Translations under genes and position numbers: made by a program
In this document: positions 1-10,453 of the stretch, piece after piece
Position numbering within the stretch: position 1 is the stretch's first letter
Layout: each line of letters opens with the position of its first letter
Notes under the pieces: generated by a model
The model's input: only the letters and a program-made list of their open reading frames with translations
What the model was told of the DNA's origin: nothing
Database searches by the model: none
Origin: Rotaria macrura
Lineage: Eukaryota; Rotifera; Eurotatoria; Philodinida; Philodinidae
DNA: 64,000 nucleotides
NCBI GenBank assembly: GCA_900239685.1
Contig: OENT01000726.1
Location: 1-64,000, forward strand
Direction: 5' to 3'

Positions 1-104
1 CCATGTAAAACGCTAAAATACGAACGTTTACGGTCGTGTGGGGAGCGTATACGGTCGTTTACAGCCGTATACGAAGTCCGTAATCGTCGACCTGGGTTGT
101 TTCT
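1..104. repeat. Truncated end of a TACGGTCG-motif element
   Basis: GC-richer than its surroundings and made of variants of TACGGTCGTTTACGG. It matches part of the fuller element at 9172-9475 in the same orientation: both contain GGAGCGTATACGG, and both have a CGACCTGG segment. It ends in CCTGGG, the inverse of the CCCAGG that begins the fuller copy. The left part lies outside the window. Confidence 0.55.
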
Positions 105-679
105 TAGTTATGTATGCGTCTCCTTGTCTTAGTATTCTCATGCATATTTTTACACCTAAATAATAATCTCTTACGCATTCAACGACGTTACATACCTTTG
201 ATTAGTATTGGATATGAAAAATAGACGACTAGGGGGACAGCATAACTAGCATTTTATATCAGCCTTTAGTTTTTCCAAGTGGAGGCGTAACAATAAAAGT
301 TCTGTGTTGGAGTTAATTCTGTCTGTCGTTCATGTTTGCTCATTGTCTCAATCATTCATATAAGAGAATATTCGAGTAAATATTATATGATGTATACGCA
401 TATCTAAATCGATGATTGATATGGAAATAGAGCAGAATATAGAACAGCAGAAAACTACTGTATACTGAATGTAGATAGACATTGCTAGTGCAAGAAGTGA
501 CAGAAAAATAGGATGTAAATTTAGAATAATATGATTGATGATTGAAGGCAGTGCGTGGTGTGCGTAATGTGCATGGATAACGCAACTGATTTAAATTGAA
601 ATGCGTCATCTTTTTGTAAAGTGTAACCAAACTGTTTTCCTGGTTTTTCACCCATATCTTCAAAATTGGTGCTGTTTCG
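105..679. other. No gene seen
   Basis: AT-rich sequence with only chance open frames of low complexity. No splice-linked coding, RNA gene or repeat structure was recognised. Confidence 0.5.
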
Positions 680-1290
680 ACAATTAATTGTGATTTAAAA
701 AAATCGTTGATTCTATTGCTAATAATCGTAGTTATTGTTAAAATGGCTCATAAATCGTGATTTTCTAATAAAAAATTGCAATTAGTCGCGATTTAGCAGA
801 CTGATTTGTCGTCAGATTTTATCACGACAAAATTGTCGATTTTCACTTCACTATTCAAACCGGTTATGGTATGGGAAATCAAATTATATCATTGCTCTTA
901 TCATCTCATTATGTCAGAAGCTCTATGTGCCTTCGTGCTCAAGCTTTTTGGTTCGTTTATTCGGTCCTTTTCTATAAACCATTTTTTATTTGCCGATAAG
1001 GTTTTTTTCGGGAGGATAAATAATTAAGAAAATGAACTCTAGCATATGCAAACATATGCTCATTGACGTCATTCCCCCACTTCATCAACATCTTGTCGTT
1101 TTTGATTAATCTCGATTTTGTTGTAAAAATCGACAAAAATCATGTGATTTGACGATATATCGCGATTCAATGCCACGATTAATCGGTCGATGAATCCCGA
1201 TCAAATCATCGGTTTTTCCGACACTTTGAGAACTTGGACAGACAAGCATGATTTCTGAAGGTAAAATATCTGATTTCATTCGAAGTCTTT
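680..1290. repeat. AATCG/CGATT motif-rich region
   Basis: Two clusters (about 680-835 and 1094-1260) are dense in short variants of AATCGCGATT and AAATCG in both orientations, separated by plain AT-rich sequence. The arrangement resembles the other motif-array elements in the first 10 kb, but I could not define ends or a target duplication. No gene is supported; short frames here are stop-poor because of composition. Confidence 0.35.
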
Positions 1291-1805
1291 GCATGGAATT
1301 CGTTTATTGTGTTAAAAAAAGGTATGATTGATATTATGTCATTGATTTAAATAAAAGCAAGCACGTTCATGAATAGAGAGAAAACGATTTCAAATAGGCA
1401 GTTAGCTCACAGTTGTTTCAAAATGAAGATAAGAGTGTCGGTATGCAATAAAAACGTCGAAAACACATGTCGAAAGCAAAATACGTCGAAAATTTTAAGA
1501 TGTCGTTATTATGCATTTACTACTTTCTTGTTTAATTTCTGCTGCTCAGTGGAATTTCATTCATTAGCTTATCGTTTTTGCCAATAAGCTATTGTGCAAG
1601 TAAACATTCTAGAATATCGGCCGGATCGAAAATACAAATGAACAAAGAATATAATCGTCAGCATTATTTTATGGTCTTTTATACATTGTGTTTGCTTTTA
1701 GATATTGCAATACACATATCAGTATTTTTTTCGCTTAATTTTTCCACTGTATGATGTTTATCAATACAAGTCTTACGTCTTTTCTTGATTCGAATAAAGG
1801 ACACC

Positions 1806-3306
1806 AACAATTAATTCTGGATGGTTTTATTTTTAAGATTAGTTAACAAACGTCTTCGAAAATATATTGGACTTGCAAAACTAAGAATTGTAAAACCAAG
1901 GTTCATACTGATCCAAATAATAATGTTTTGAACCTGAGTGGTGATCACAATCATCTAGTTGAACCAGGACATGTGGAAGTTCAATCGTTTCGAAAAATTC
2001 TCAAGAATCGCGTTGTAAATGAATCAGCACCAATAACAAAAAGACATGATGAAGAAATTGCTAACGCTCAATTCTCATCTGAGATCCTTGCAAGTATTCC
2101 AATGATTCATGAAGTACTTCAGATCAAATTTCTATAAACTTCTGATTTATCGTAATATTTTTTTCTAGAATCAGGATTAAATCAAGCACGAAGAAAATTA
2201 ACACCGGTCCTTCCTGTTTTTAATACATTTGATATTCCAAATACATTATCAAACCACATTTACTGGTGAAAAAGTTTTGATTTCCGACATTTTTATATGT
2301 CGTAAAAAAAGAATGCTGATTTTTGGTTGCCCAAAGCAACTTGAATTATTATTTAATAGTTCTACAATATTAATGGATGGTACCTTCGCAACAGCTTCAC
2401 CATTGTTTGATCAAGTATTCACCATTCATGCTTATAAATTTCATCAAAGTGAGGCATAACAATTTTAATTTATAACTTTCCAAGTCTTTATTCTCGTTTC
2501 CATGTTTTCCTTGTATTTTTGCAGTTTTAGCAGATCGAAAGAAATCAACATATCAATAACTATTTCAAGAGTTAAAAGAGAAAGCTGCATCTATTAATCA
2601 AGTATGGAAACCTGAACAAATTATCACAGACTTTGAAACAACTGTAATTCCTGCAATATCAGCTGAGGCAAACACCACCGATCACTTCTGAAATGATTTA
2701 TCTAATTTGCATATCAGTTTCCTAAAAATTTACATAAAAAAGGGTGCTATTTTCATTAACGTCAGTCGATATATCGACGCATTCAAAGTTTAGACTTAAG
2801 AAAGGTCTATTTAGACGATGAAGAGATCAGGAGTTCTTGCCGTAAATTAATGGCACCGGCACTGATCCCACTTGAAGAAGTTGAAACTTCTTTTTTTCAA
2901 CTTACGGTCATTAGTAAGTGCCAGAGTGAAGCAAGAACTTCGTCCCTTATTCGTGTATTATGAAGATTATTGGATAAATAATATACCATTAGAAATGTGG
3001 AATTTCTATGGTTGTCAAATTAGAACAAATAATATTTCTGAGGACATATATATATATTATGATTGATTACTCTCTGTATATTTAAGATATCACAATCGAT
3101 TAAACCGACGTATAGAACGAGCACATACACACATATGGTCGTTTATTAGATGTATCGTGAACGAAGAAGGACATTTTCAACATACACATATACAAATCAA
3201 CATAGGTGCTCAATGGCGTTGGAAATCTTATTCTACTAACGTTCTTCAAAAATGGATAAATATGAATTCTCAACGAACGATACAGCAACAAAGAAATCAA
3301 TGTTGA
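1806..3306 (+). pseudogene. Decayed FLYWCH-domain / MULE transposase-like gene
   Basis: Intact relatives pair a FLYWCH zinc finger with a MULE transposase fold and act on DNA as transposases or as domesticated derivatives. Here translation shows a FLYWCH-like finger (about 1810-1960; residues DGFIF, YWTC, CKTKVHTD, then HNH), interrupted by TAA at 1844. It continues to about 2137 in one frame. A frame change follows, then the MULE region (2229-2459) with FGCPKQLELLF and ILMDGTF, where the aspartate is expected in the catalytic triad. A likely intron (GT at about 2450, AG before 2526) leads to ITDFE (second acidic position), then GCYFH with stops (2740-2880). A C-terminal part has YWINNIPLEMWN and NRLNRRIERAH (2940-3170). 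At least three frameshifts and several stops make it non-functional. The retained intron suggests decay of an intron-bearing copy rather than a retrocopy. Confidence 0.8.
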
Positions 3307-3706
3307 AGGAATGATTATAAAGTATATCATTCTTGATCACGAAGAGAAAATGAACTTTTAATACCGGCAAAGCTGTTTTATGAACTTGATCGATCTATTA
3401 ATTTTTTATGACTAATTTTCACTATTGATACATATGTTTTTCTTTGAAGAATAAAATAAAACTATGGTCTTCCGATAAAGTTCATCATTATTACTTTTTC
3501 GATTCTTTTTCGACGTTTTTACAGAAAATCAGAGTGTCATTTGGACCAGAATTTATTTTCCGTTTTATCATCAAAAATAATTCTTGAATAGACTGAAAAG
3601 TCAGAAAGGAAAAACGCCGAATAGGTAAATATCGAAAAAAATCTATATGGGAGCAGGGAGGGGGAGGAAGGCGCAGAAAATTATTAAAAATGAAAATGTA
3701 GAATCC

Positions 3707-4088
3707 AAAAGATACAAGGGGGAAAGTGCAGGTTTGAAACCCCCAGCATCACAGCATCAGTTCAGCATCATCTCAGCATCACAGCATCATATCAGCATCT
3801 CTTCTGCATCTTCAGTTTTTTCTTAACAATTCAGTGTAGAATTTAGTCAGTACGTGTTGATATTACCTTGGCAATACATAAGCATCAAATTCTACACTGA
3901 ATTGTTAAGAAAAAGCTGAAGATGCAGAAGAGATGCTGAATTGATGCTGTGATGCTCATAGTGAAAGAAGATTACGATGCTGAAATGATGCCGAAGATGC
4001 TGCGATGATGCCATGATGCTGAGATGATGCTGAACTGATGCTGTGATGCTGGGGGTTTCAAACCTGCACTTTCCCCCTTGAAAAGATA
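3707..4088. mobile_element. hAT-like foldback MITE built of GCATCA repeats
   Basis: The element proper is 3715-4080 (366 bases). Its termini read CAAGGGGGAAAGTGCAGG inward on both strands. The outer 67 bases (3715-3781 and 4014-4080) are perfect inverted copies. A second inner pair of about 50 bases surrounds a loop at about 3845-3890. Both arms consist almost wholly of GCATC/GCATCA words. It is flanked by an exact 8-base direct repeat AAAAGATA (3707-3714 and 4081-4088). An 8-base duplication and CA-G-rich termini fit the hAT superfamily; there is no coding capacity, so it is non-autonomous. The right arm has an extra block of about 65 bases (about 3946-4013) not found in the left arm. Confidence 0.85.
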
Positions 4089-4586
4089 TCTATAGAGAAC
4101 GAAGTTTTAGTTTCCGAGATAGGGTTGGCTGTTACGAGAATAGTTAAATTTCTCTTCCTTATCGTCTACATTGTATAACAGGTTATCTGCTAATAAGTAA
4201 ACTACATGGGTATCAGTATAGTGAAAATAACAAACAAGTTTGAAACGAGTAAAGCACGATTCACCAAAGATGAAATCAACGAAAAGAAGCTATTAAGTGG
4301 TTCATCATTACTACTTCGGTCACACAAAAAAGAACACATAATACTTATGAACTTCGCTTTTTCCTTTTCTCATTCTCTTTTATCGTATGATTTAATAAAA
4401 GTTTTCTAATGTTCAAAGTTATTTAAAATTTTCGATTTTTGACCTGTCATTTTTCGACGTTTAGAATTTCTATCTTGTCTTTTTCTGCCTTTTCTACCAA
4501 ACCGCTAATTCTCATGGAATATTGGCATGGCTTTTATATTTTTGTTAGATTTACAATACACATGAACCAAGTATTACACGAGCAGC

Positions 4587-4589
<3 letters not shown>

Positions 4590-4619
<30 letters not shown>
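4590..4619. repeat. (AT)n microsatellite
   Basis: An uninterrupted run of alternating A and T, 30 bases long. Confidence 0.9.
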
Positions 4620-4623
<4 letters not shown>

Positions 4624-4796
4624 TTCAAAGAATCAATCCATTATCTTATTATGAGTTTCAGGACAATCATTCACCAGAATGTGAAGTCAACTTACTATTA
4701 TCGTAAATATCATGTCGTCATGAATACAGCTGACTCACATAATGCTTCGTATTTTTGATTATTATAATTTCTTTAATTGCAAGAAGCACCCTAATC

Positions 4797-5525
4797 ACAT
4801 CGAAATAGTAGACAAATGTCGACAACAAAATATCGACAAGTAAAAATGTCGACAACAAAACGTCGACAAAAAAAAATGTCGAAAGATAAAATGTCGACAG
4901 GTAAAATGCCGACGTGTAAAAAAATGTCGAAAATTCTATCATGAAATAGGAAACTCGCGTAGCATAGGCTGTCATCTATTTTTTTTCTGTTTGTGCATTT
5001 TCTTTATGCGAGTTGGTCTGGACATAACTAAATACGAATTTAAACAACAGTTAATTCATGGCAATTCTGGCAAGTTAAAAAAGGCGTCAAAGAAAACATG
5101 CACCATGCAGGATAAACTTAAAGAACTTCGAAGGAGATATGAGGAACAAACGATTAAACTGAATGAATATCACAACGACTTATCAAAGCTTATTGGCACA
5201 AAATGAAAATTATACGAATGTGTTGGTACATGCCTTATGCCTTGAATCTATGACTCTAGCTCTTCGTTGTCACTCATACGCATTTTTATTTTATTTTTCA
5301 TTGATATGTATTCGAATTTTACCTAATAAACCAAAAATTTAATTTATTCATGCTCCACTTTTATTTTTTCATCATCAGCTTCTTTTCTTTGTATTTCATG
5401 ATGTCAACGTTTTACATTGCCGATATCAAGTGTGCCGAAGTTTTACATTGTCGACATTTATTTTCTGTCGACATTTTACTTTCGACATATTTTTGTCGAC
5501 TTTTTACCGTCGACGTTTGGCTACT
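4797..5525. repeat. GTCGACA foldback arrays around a small ORF
   Basis: About nine words of ATGTCGACA type, spaced by A-rich runs, lie at 4797-4930. A comparable array in the inverse orientation (TGTCGACATTTT) lies at 5405-5525. Because GTCGAC is itself palindromic, orientation shows mainly in the A-rich versus T-rich spacers. The ten bases CATAATGCTT occur just outside both arrays (4738-4747 and 5538-5547), a possible target duplication. The interior holds the ORF at 4991-5206. A smaller cluster of TGTCGAAA words occurs at 1447-1500. Confidence 0.6.
4991..5206 (+). CDS. Small coiled-coil ORF inside the GTCGACA element
   Basis: This is a 71-codon open frame, rich in Lys, Glu and Gln. The C-terminal half (about residues 38-68, with KLKELRRRYEEQTIKLNEYH) has heptad-like spacing typical of a coiled coil. 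I do not recognise a family. It may be the last exon of a captured host gene or a remnant of an element-encoded protein: the window has no upstream exon I can join to it. The first few residues are hydrophobic and may be untranslated or intronic. Codon use looks less random than that of neighbouring AT-rich frames. Confidence 0.3.
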   Translation: MCIFFMRVGLDITKYEFKQQLIHGNSGKLKKASKKTCTMQDKLKELRRRYEEQTIKLNEYHNDLSKLIGTK

Positions 5526-5553
5526 TTCCCATCACATCATAATGCTTTGAATT

Positions 5554-6953
5554 CTACCGGTAATAGCCGATATTAAACGCTATAGACGCTATAGCCGGTA
5601 TAGCCCGTATTAAACGGTATACCACGTATTAGCCGGTATAGCCGGTATAGCCGGTATAGCCGGTATTGAACGATACAACCGGCACGACCGGTATTAGCCG
5701 GTATAGCCGGTATTAGCCGGTATAGCCGGTATTAGCCGGTATAGCCGGTATTAGCCGGCATTAAACGGGATAGACGGTATTAGCCGGTATAAGCAGGTAA
5801 TACCGAAGAAGCCGGTAGTAGCCGGTATAGAAGGTATAGCCAGTATTAGCTGGTATACCCGGTATTAGCCGGTCTAGCCGGTATTAAACGGTATAGCCAG
5901 TATTAAACAGGATAACCGGTAAAGCCGATATTAGCCGGTATAGCCGGTATAGCCGGTATAGCCGGTATTAAACGGTATGGACGGTATAGCCGGTATAGCC
6001 GGTATTAAACGGAATCAGCGGTATCAGCCTGTATAGCCGATATAAGCCCGTAATAGCCGGTATAAGCCGTTATAGCCGGTATTAGCCTGTATACCGGTAT
6101 AAGCGGGTAATAGCCGGTATAGCCGATATTAAACGGTACAGACGCTATAGCTGGTATAGCCCGTATTAAACGGTATACGACGTATTAGCCGGTATAGCCG
6201 GTATTAAACGGTATAGACGGTATAGCCGGTATAGCCGGTATTAAACGGTATCACCGGTATTAGCCTGTATAGCCGGTATAAGCCGGAATAGCCGGTAATC
6301 ACCGGTAAAGCCGATATTATCCGGTATAGCCGGTACAAGCCGGTAAAAGCCGGTATTAAACGGTATAGCCGGTAGTAAACGGCAAAACCGGTAAAGCCGT
6401 ATCAACGGTATTAGCCGGTATTTAACGGTATAGACGGTATTAGCCGGTATAAGCTGGTGAAGCCGGTAATAGGCGGTAAAGCCGGTAATAGTTGGTAAAG
6501 CCGGTATTAGTCGTTATAAGCCTGTATAAGCCCGTATAGCCGGTATAGAAGGTATAGCCGGTATAGCTGATATTAAACGGTGTAACCGGTATAGCCCGTA
6601 TTTAACGGTTTAACCGGTATTAGCCGGTATAAGCTAGTATTAGCCGGTATAAGCCAGTTTAAGCCGGTATAGCCGATATTAAACGGTATAGACGCTACAG
6701 CCGGTATAGCCGGTATTGAACGGTATAACCGGTATAGCCGGTATATCCTGTATTAAACGGTACAACCGGCAAAACCGGTATTAGCCGGTATTAGCCGGTA
6801 TAGCTGGTAGTAGCCGGTATAGCCGTTATTAGCCGGTATAGCCGGTATTAAACGCTATAGACGGTATAGCCGGTATAGCTGGTATTAAACGGTATATACG
6901 GTATAGCCGGTATAGTCGGTATAAGCCGGTATAAGCCCTTATAGCCGTTATAA
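5554..6953. repeat. CCGGTAT tandem array, about 1.4 kb
   Basis: A degenerate array of a unit of about 10 bases, TAGCCGGTAT, alternating with the variant TTAAACGGTA. It is continuous over the whole interval and much richer in GC than its flanks. The unit order is irregular (one, two or three TAGCCGGTAT units between TTAAACGGTA variants). No promoter, RNA or coding sequence is seen. After the inverted segment at 6954-7036 the same unit continues for about 75 bases in the opposite orientation (7037-7110), so the array is part of a larger foldback arrangement. Confidence 0.85.
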
Positions 6954-7460
6954 AGTGGGGGTGGGAAGTTACCGTTACGGACCCGTTACCTTGCCTGGTA
7001 ACGTATCGGGTCGGTAACAGTAACTTCCCACCCCTAGGTTATACCTGTTAATACTGGCTCATACGGTTTATACCGGCTGATACCTTTGATACCGACTCAT
7101 ACCGGTTTAAACCGTTTACCGGTGGAACGGTTACCGGTTGGATAGGTTACCGGTGAAGCGGTTACCGGTTGGATAGGTTACCGGCTTTAGCGGTTACCGG
7201 TTGGACTGGTTACCGGTGAAACGGTTACCGGTTGGAACGGTTACCGGTAGGAACGGTTTCCGATGGAACGGTTACCGGTAGGAACGGTTACCGATGGAGC
7301 GGTTACCGGTCTTACCGGTTACCGGTTGGACCGGTTACCGGTTGGACCGGTTACCGGGGGTAACGGTTATCGGGAAGACGGTTACCTGTGGTAGCAGTTA
7401 CCGGTATTGGCGGTTACCGTTTGAACGGTGAACCGGTGATTCACCGTGACCGTTGCATCC
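6954..7460. repeat. GGTTACCG array with internal inverted repeat
   Basis: At 6955-7036 two arms, GGGTGGGAAGTTACCGTTAC and the inverse of TAGGGGTGGGAAGTTACTG, face each other around about 20 bases. After a short inverted CCGGTAT stretch, 7110-7440 is a tandem array of GGTTACCGG with TTGGA, TGGAA or TGAAG spacers, period about 14-18. It ends at about 7460 in a sequence whose inverse begins TAGGGATGCAACGGTCAC. TAGGG-type termini would suit a hAT-like element, but no target duplication was found. Confidence 0.6.
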
Positions 7461-7469
7461 CTATCTTTT

Positions 7470-7835
7470 AGGGCGCTCTTATTCGCCGAGTATTCCCGGC
7501 GGGATCTGGTTTTCGCCAATCGAATTCAATGTGGAAGCTGATTGAATTGTTAGCGGTCTGTGGCAAGTTCCGCGACGTATTTCTTCAGGATTCCGGCTGA
7601 ATTCTGGTTATTTCCGGAGCCGGGAAATAGCCGTAATTTTAAGGATTCCTGTACGATGATTTTCCAGCCGGGAATACTACTTCTAAGTTCCAAGTTTTTT
7701 GTGGCAGTTTCCCACTGGAAAGACACCGGAGCTTGCAGGAAGTTTCCGGAAAATGACTGGAATCCGGCCAGAAACGGTCCTGAAACGGAGGCCGGAATTG
7801 ACGACCTGGGTTTTGGTAGATAATTAAGTATACAA
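7470..7835. repeat. TTCCGG/CCGGAA motif-rich element
   Basis: A GC-rich block with many variants of TTCCGG, CCGGAA and TTCCCGGC in both orientations. It ends in GACGACCTGGGTTTTGG, close to the ends of the TACGGTCG elements at 1-104 and 9172-9475, so these may share a terminus. Overlapping open frames on both strands reflect the absence of TA-rich stop codons and are not taken as genes. Confidence 0.5.
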
Positions 7836-8727
7836 AAAAACTCCATAAAGATATGATTCCATTGCTGTACAATAGTATATCATTACCTTTCATTATTAGC
7901 AATTGCGATCGGCTCATCATGTAAGTTATACGATCCTCCTACTTCAATCCATCCAAGAGTTACTTAAAAAAATCTCGATTTCTTTGATAGGTTTTGCTGG
8001 AAGCTTAGAACGTTGAATCTCGACGATTCTCTTTTCAAATATTCGGAGAAACCTAGAGCAGTACACAGAATCACTACTGATTCATCAAAAAAATGGTTTT
8101 TTACCCTTTTCTATTTCAACTCAATATTGAAGACACGCACGTATATATAGAAAAATCTCAGCGTAGGAACAGTTGTTTCAGCAAAATTGAGGTTAAAAGT
8201 ATTATTCTATTTAAAACACAACTTCATTTCATACGTGCATATGCATTTACGTGGATTGCTGGCTGATTGTTGAATCTTAAATACAACTCTTTAGGACTAT
8301 AAACAACTTATTCACCACTATCCCTATCTGAGTGTCAAGTGCACACATGACTTAATGGCGTATTCATGTATGTACATTGTCTACACTTACTTGATTAATG
8401 TGTGTAGAGGCGTTCAAGACTTTCAAGTGAAATTAGAGAAAAGCGGAATCCCATTATTTTCTAATTAATTTCAGTCCGTTTGAGACTAACATAAGTACTC
8501 TATAGTAGGACTGTTGCTAAAGAGCGCCTTGTTTCTCTTATGTATCTTATTTACCAATGTAACATTCAAAACAAACCATATCAAAGAAGAAATTAATTTG
8601 AAAGCGAACGTTAGATTCCACTTGAACAAATACATACGAGCAACAGGCTTCTATTCTCATGCTTCGTAGAAAAGAAGAGCTTGAACGTAAATGAAGATGT
8701 TTTCTTGTCTTTCTGGCTATAATAGTT
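7836..8727. other. No gene seen
   Basis: AT-rich intergenic sequence without recognised coding, RNA or clear repeat structure. Confidence 0.45.
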
Positions 8728-9057
8728 TCAGTAGTATTTTCTACTAGAATCTGGGTAAGAAAATAACTGTATTTGGTGCTCGATTTGAGTTGAAAATTCT
8801 TTTTCTACACGAATCACTGTCGAAAGGCTTGAAGTCATCAGAACTATTGACAAATGAATTGATAAAGAATTGCCAGGAAAATGGGCATCAATTGTATAAA
8901 CAGATTTTTCTTCTAGCACTTGTAACCGAAAATAGTTTTTCGTTAAATTAATACTTTGGATCTGGTCAGGTATTAGCACATGAAGAACGGTACTACGATA
9001 ACTATCGATCAGATGCAAATCGACTAATGGTATAACAGGATATGGCATTGGATGCAT
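8728..9057 (-). CDS. Unrecognised ORF, possible gene fragment
   Basis: A 109-codon frame that starts at an ATG and has a mixed, protein-like composition (LVDLHLIDSYRSTVLHVL near the N-terminus, then alternating hydrophobic stretches). I do not recognise a family. A diverged copy of its 5' portion and of the 150 bases upstream occurs at 14235-14510 in the same orientation, where the frame is shortened. It could be one exon of a longer bdelloid gene lost in both copies. Confidence 0.3.
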   Translation of the reverse strand: MHPMPYPVIPLVDLHLIDSYRSTVLHVLIPDQIQSINLTKNYFRLQVLEEKSVYTIDAHFPGNSLSIHLSIVLMTSSLSTVIRVEKEFSTQIEHQIQLFSYPDSSRKYY

Positions 9058-9171
9058 TGAGATTCTGTACTATAATAGTGCATGTGTATATGAAGTAGAG
9101 GTTTGAAGCGTCATCAAAAACAGAAGAGTATAACGTGACTGAAATGCATCAAGGTCGTTGAAATGATATTT

Positions 9172-9475
9172 TTCATCTCCCAGGTGAAAGCATACGGTAC
9201 GTATACGGCCGTTTACGGTCAAATATGGAGCGTATACGGCCATAAACCTGGTCCATAATTTACGACCATATTTTAACGGAAATACGACCGTTTCCGATCG
9301 ATATAGGATACAAATCCGGCAAAAGTATGGTGAGAATACGATCGTAAATCATCGACCTGGTTTACGGTGGAATACGGTATTAATACGGTCGTTTCTGTTG
9401 TAATTACGGCGTAGAAACGGCCGTTTAAGATGAAGTTACGGTAATTTACAGTGGACCGTAACCTTCCTCCTGGGT
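9172..9475. repeat. TACGGTCG-motif element with CCCAGG ends
   Basis: About 300 bases dense in TACGGTCGTTT-like words in both orientations. It begins CCCAGGTGAAAGCATACGGT. The inverse of its right end reads CCCAGGAGGAAGGTTACGGT, an imperfect 20-base terminal inverted repeat. No target duplication is clear. It is related to 1-104 and, at one terminus, to 7470-7835. No coding capacity. Confidence 0.6.
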
Positions 9476-10132
9476 AGTAAATTAGCTGTTCACCCGAGAA
9501 GGCGGATATGGCAGAGACAATGACGAGTAACTATAAAAAAGACTCTTAGTCTACAGAATATACCAGCAGAATGGACAGATCAGCCAATCACGTTTGCTTC
9601 TGTGAAGACTATAGTTTGGTCATCACAATGATTATTGAAAAAAGCGACGGTAAATTGATTTGCAAAACTTCTATGTTCTCTCTCTATTATGATGGTGTTG
9701 ATTAGACGAAAGTAGTATCTTTTTTAGTCCATTTGAGAAATTCAAAAAAAGACTTTGGTGAAGATAATAAAAGATATATATTTTTATCAACACATATGCT
9801 ATAGATACGCATTCCTCAAGAATATGTACATCGTCTCGAAGTAATAATACTATCAATGAAACATATCAATCAACAACTAATATCTTAATCAACTTCTACT
9901 CTCTAAATAATTGCTTTAGTCTTCATTTAATATCTGATTGTCCCTTACACACCAACTTATTGAAAAGTTTTCGAAATTTACTTTATTTAGTAGTAAATAT
10001 TTTCATCGATCTATACTATACAATATGTTTCAAAGGCAAATTGCGCTTATAGGAAAAAAGACAATTCTAACAATGTGTCAAATTCATCTGAAGTTACTAA
10101 TTTTATGAATCACCTTTTTCTCAGACAGAACT
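9476..10132. other. No gene seen
   Basis: AT-rich sequence. Its short frames have skewed composition and no supporting splice signals. Confidence 0.4.
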
Positions 10133-10453
10133 GTGAAAGAATGTAATCCTTGTCATGTATCGATTGTGCATAAAGTTCTCTACAGTCATGATAAACGTAA
10201 CAATGAATTGATTTCTTTGACTTGTTCTAATAGTAATTTTGCAACTATTCACACTCAAATGCCTATTCTAGGAGAATGGGCTAAGTTAACAAATGTATCT
10301 GGAGATTTTATTGTTGATGATTGTGTCGAAACGTTGTGTCATTCATTTTTCAATAGAGAACTATATTTCATAAAAAGTTTTCATACGGTTACGAAAAAAC
10401 TTAATCATAAAAATATTTTAATCTATGCAAGTCGAGATGAAAATGCTATTTAG
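10133..10453 (+). CDS. Unrecognised ORF, possible exon
   Basis: An open frame of about 106 codons with a protein-like composition: seven Cys and several His (CNPCHVSIVHK near the start, DDCVETLCHSFF in the middle). No ATG opens it. It is preceded by a pyrimidine tract and AG (CTTTTTCTCAG, about 10122) typical of a splice acceptor, so it reads better as an internal or last exon than as a whole gene. No partner exons were found. The family is not recognised. Confidence 0.3.
   Translation: MKECNPCHVSIVHKVLYSHDKRNNELISLTCSNSNFATIHTQMPILGEWAKLTNVSGDFIVDDCVETLCHSFFNRELYFIKSFHTVTKKLNHKNILIYASRDENAI

Noticed and set aside
5554-7440. CRISPR-like or minisatellite locus with function
   Set aside because: Units are adjacent, about 10 bases and degenerate, with no spacers; it is a eukaryotic repeat array.
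7550-7920. Overlapping frames of 87-98 codons on both strands
   Set aside because: They lie in the TTCCGG-rich repeat, whose composition lacks stop codons; the translations are reflections of the repeat.
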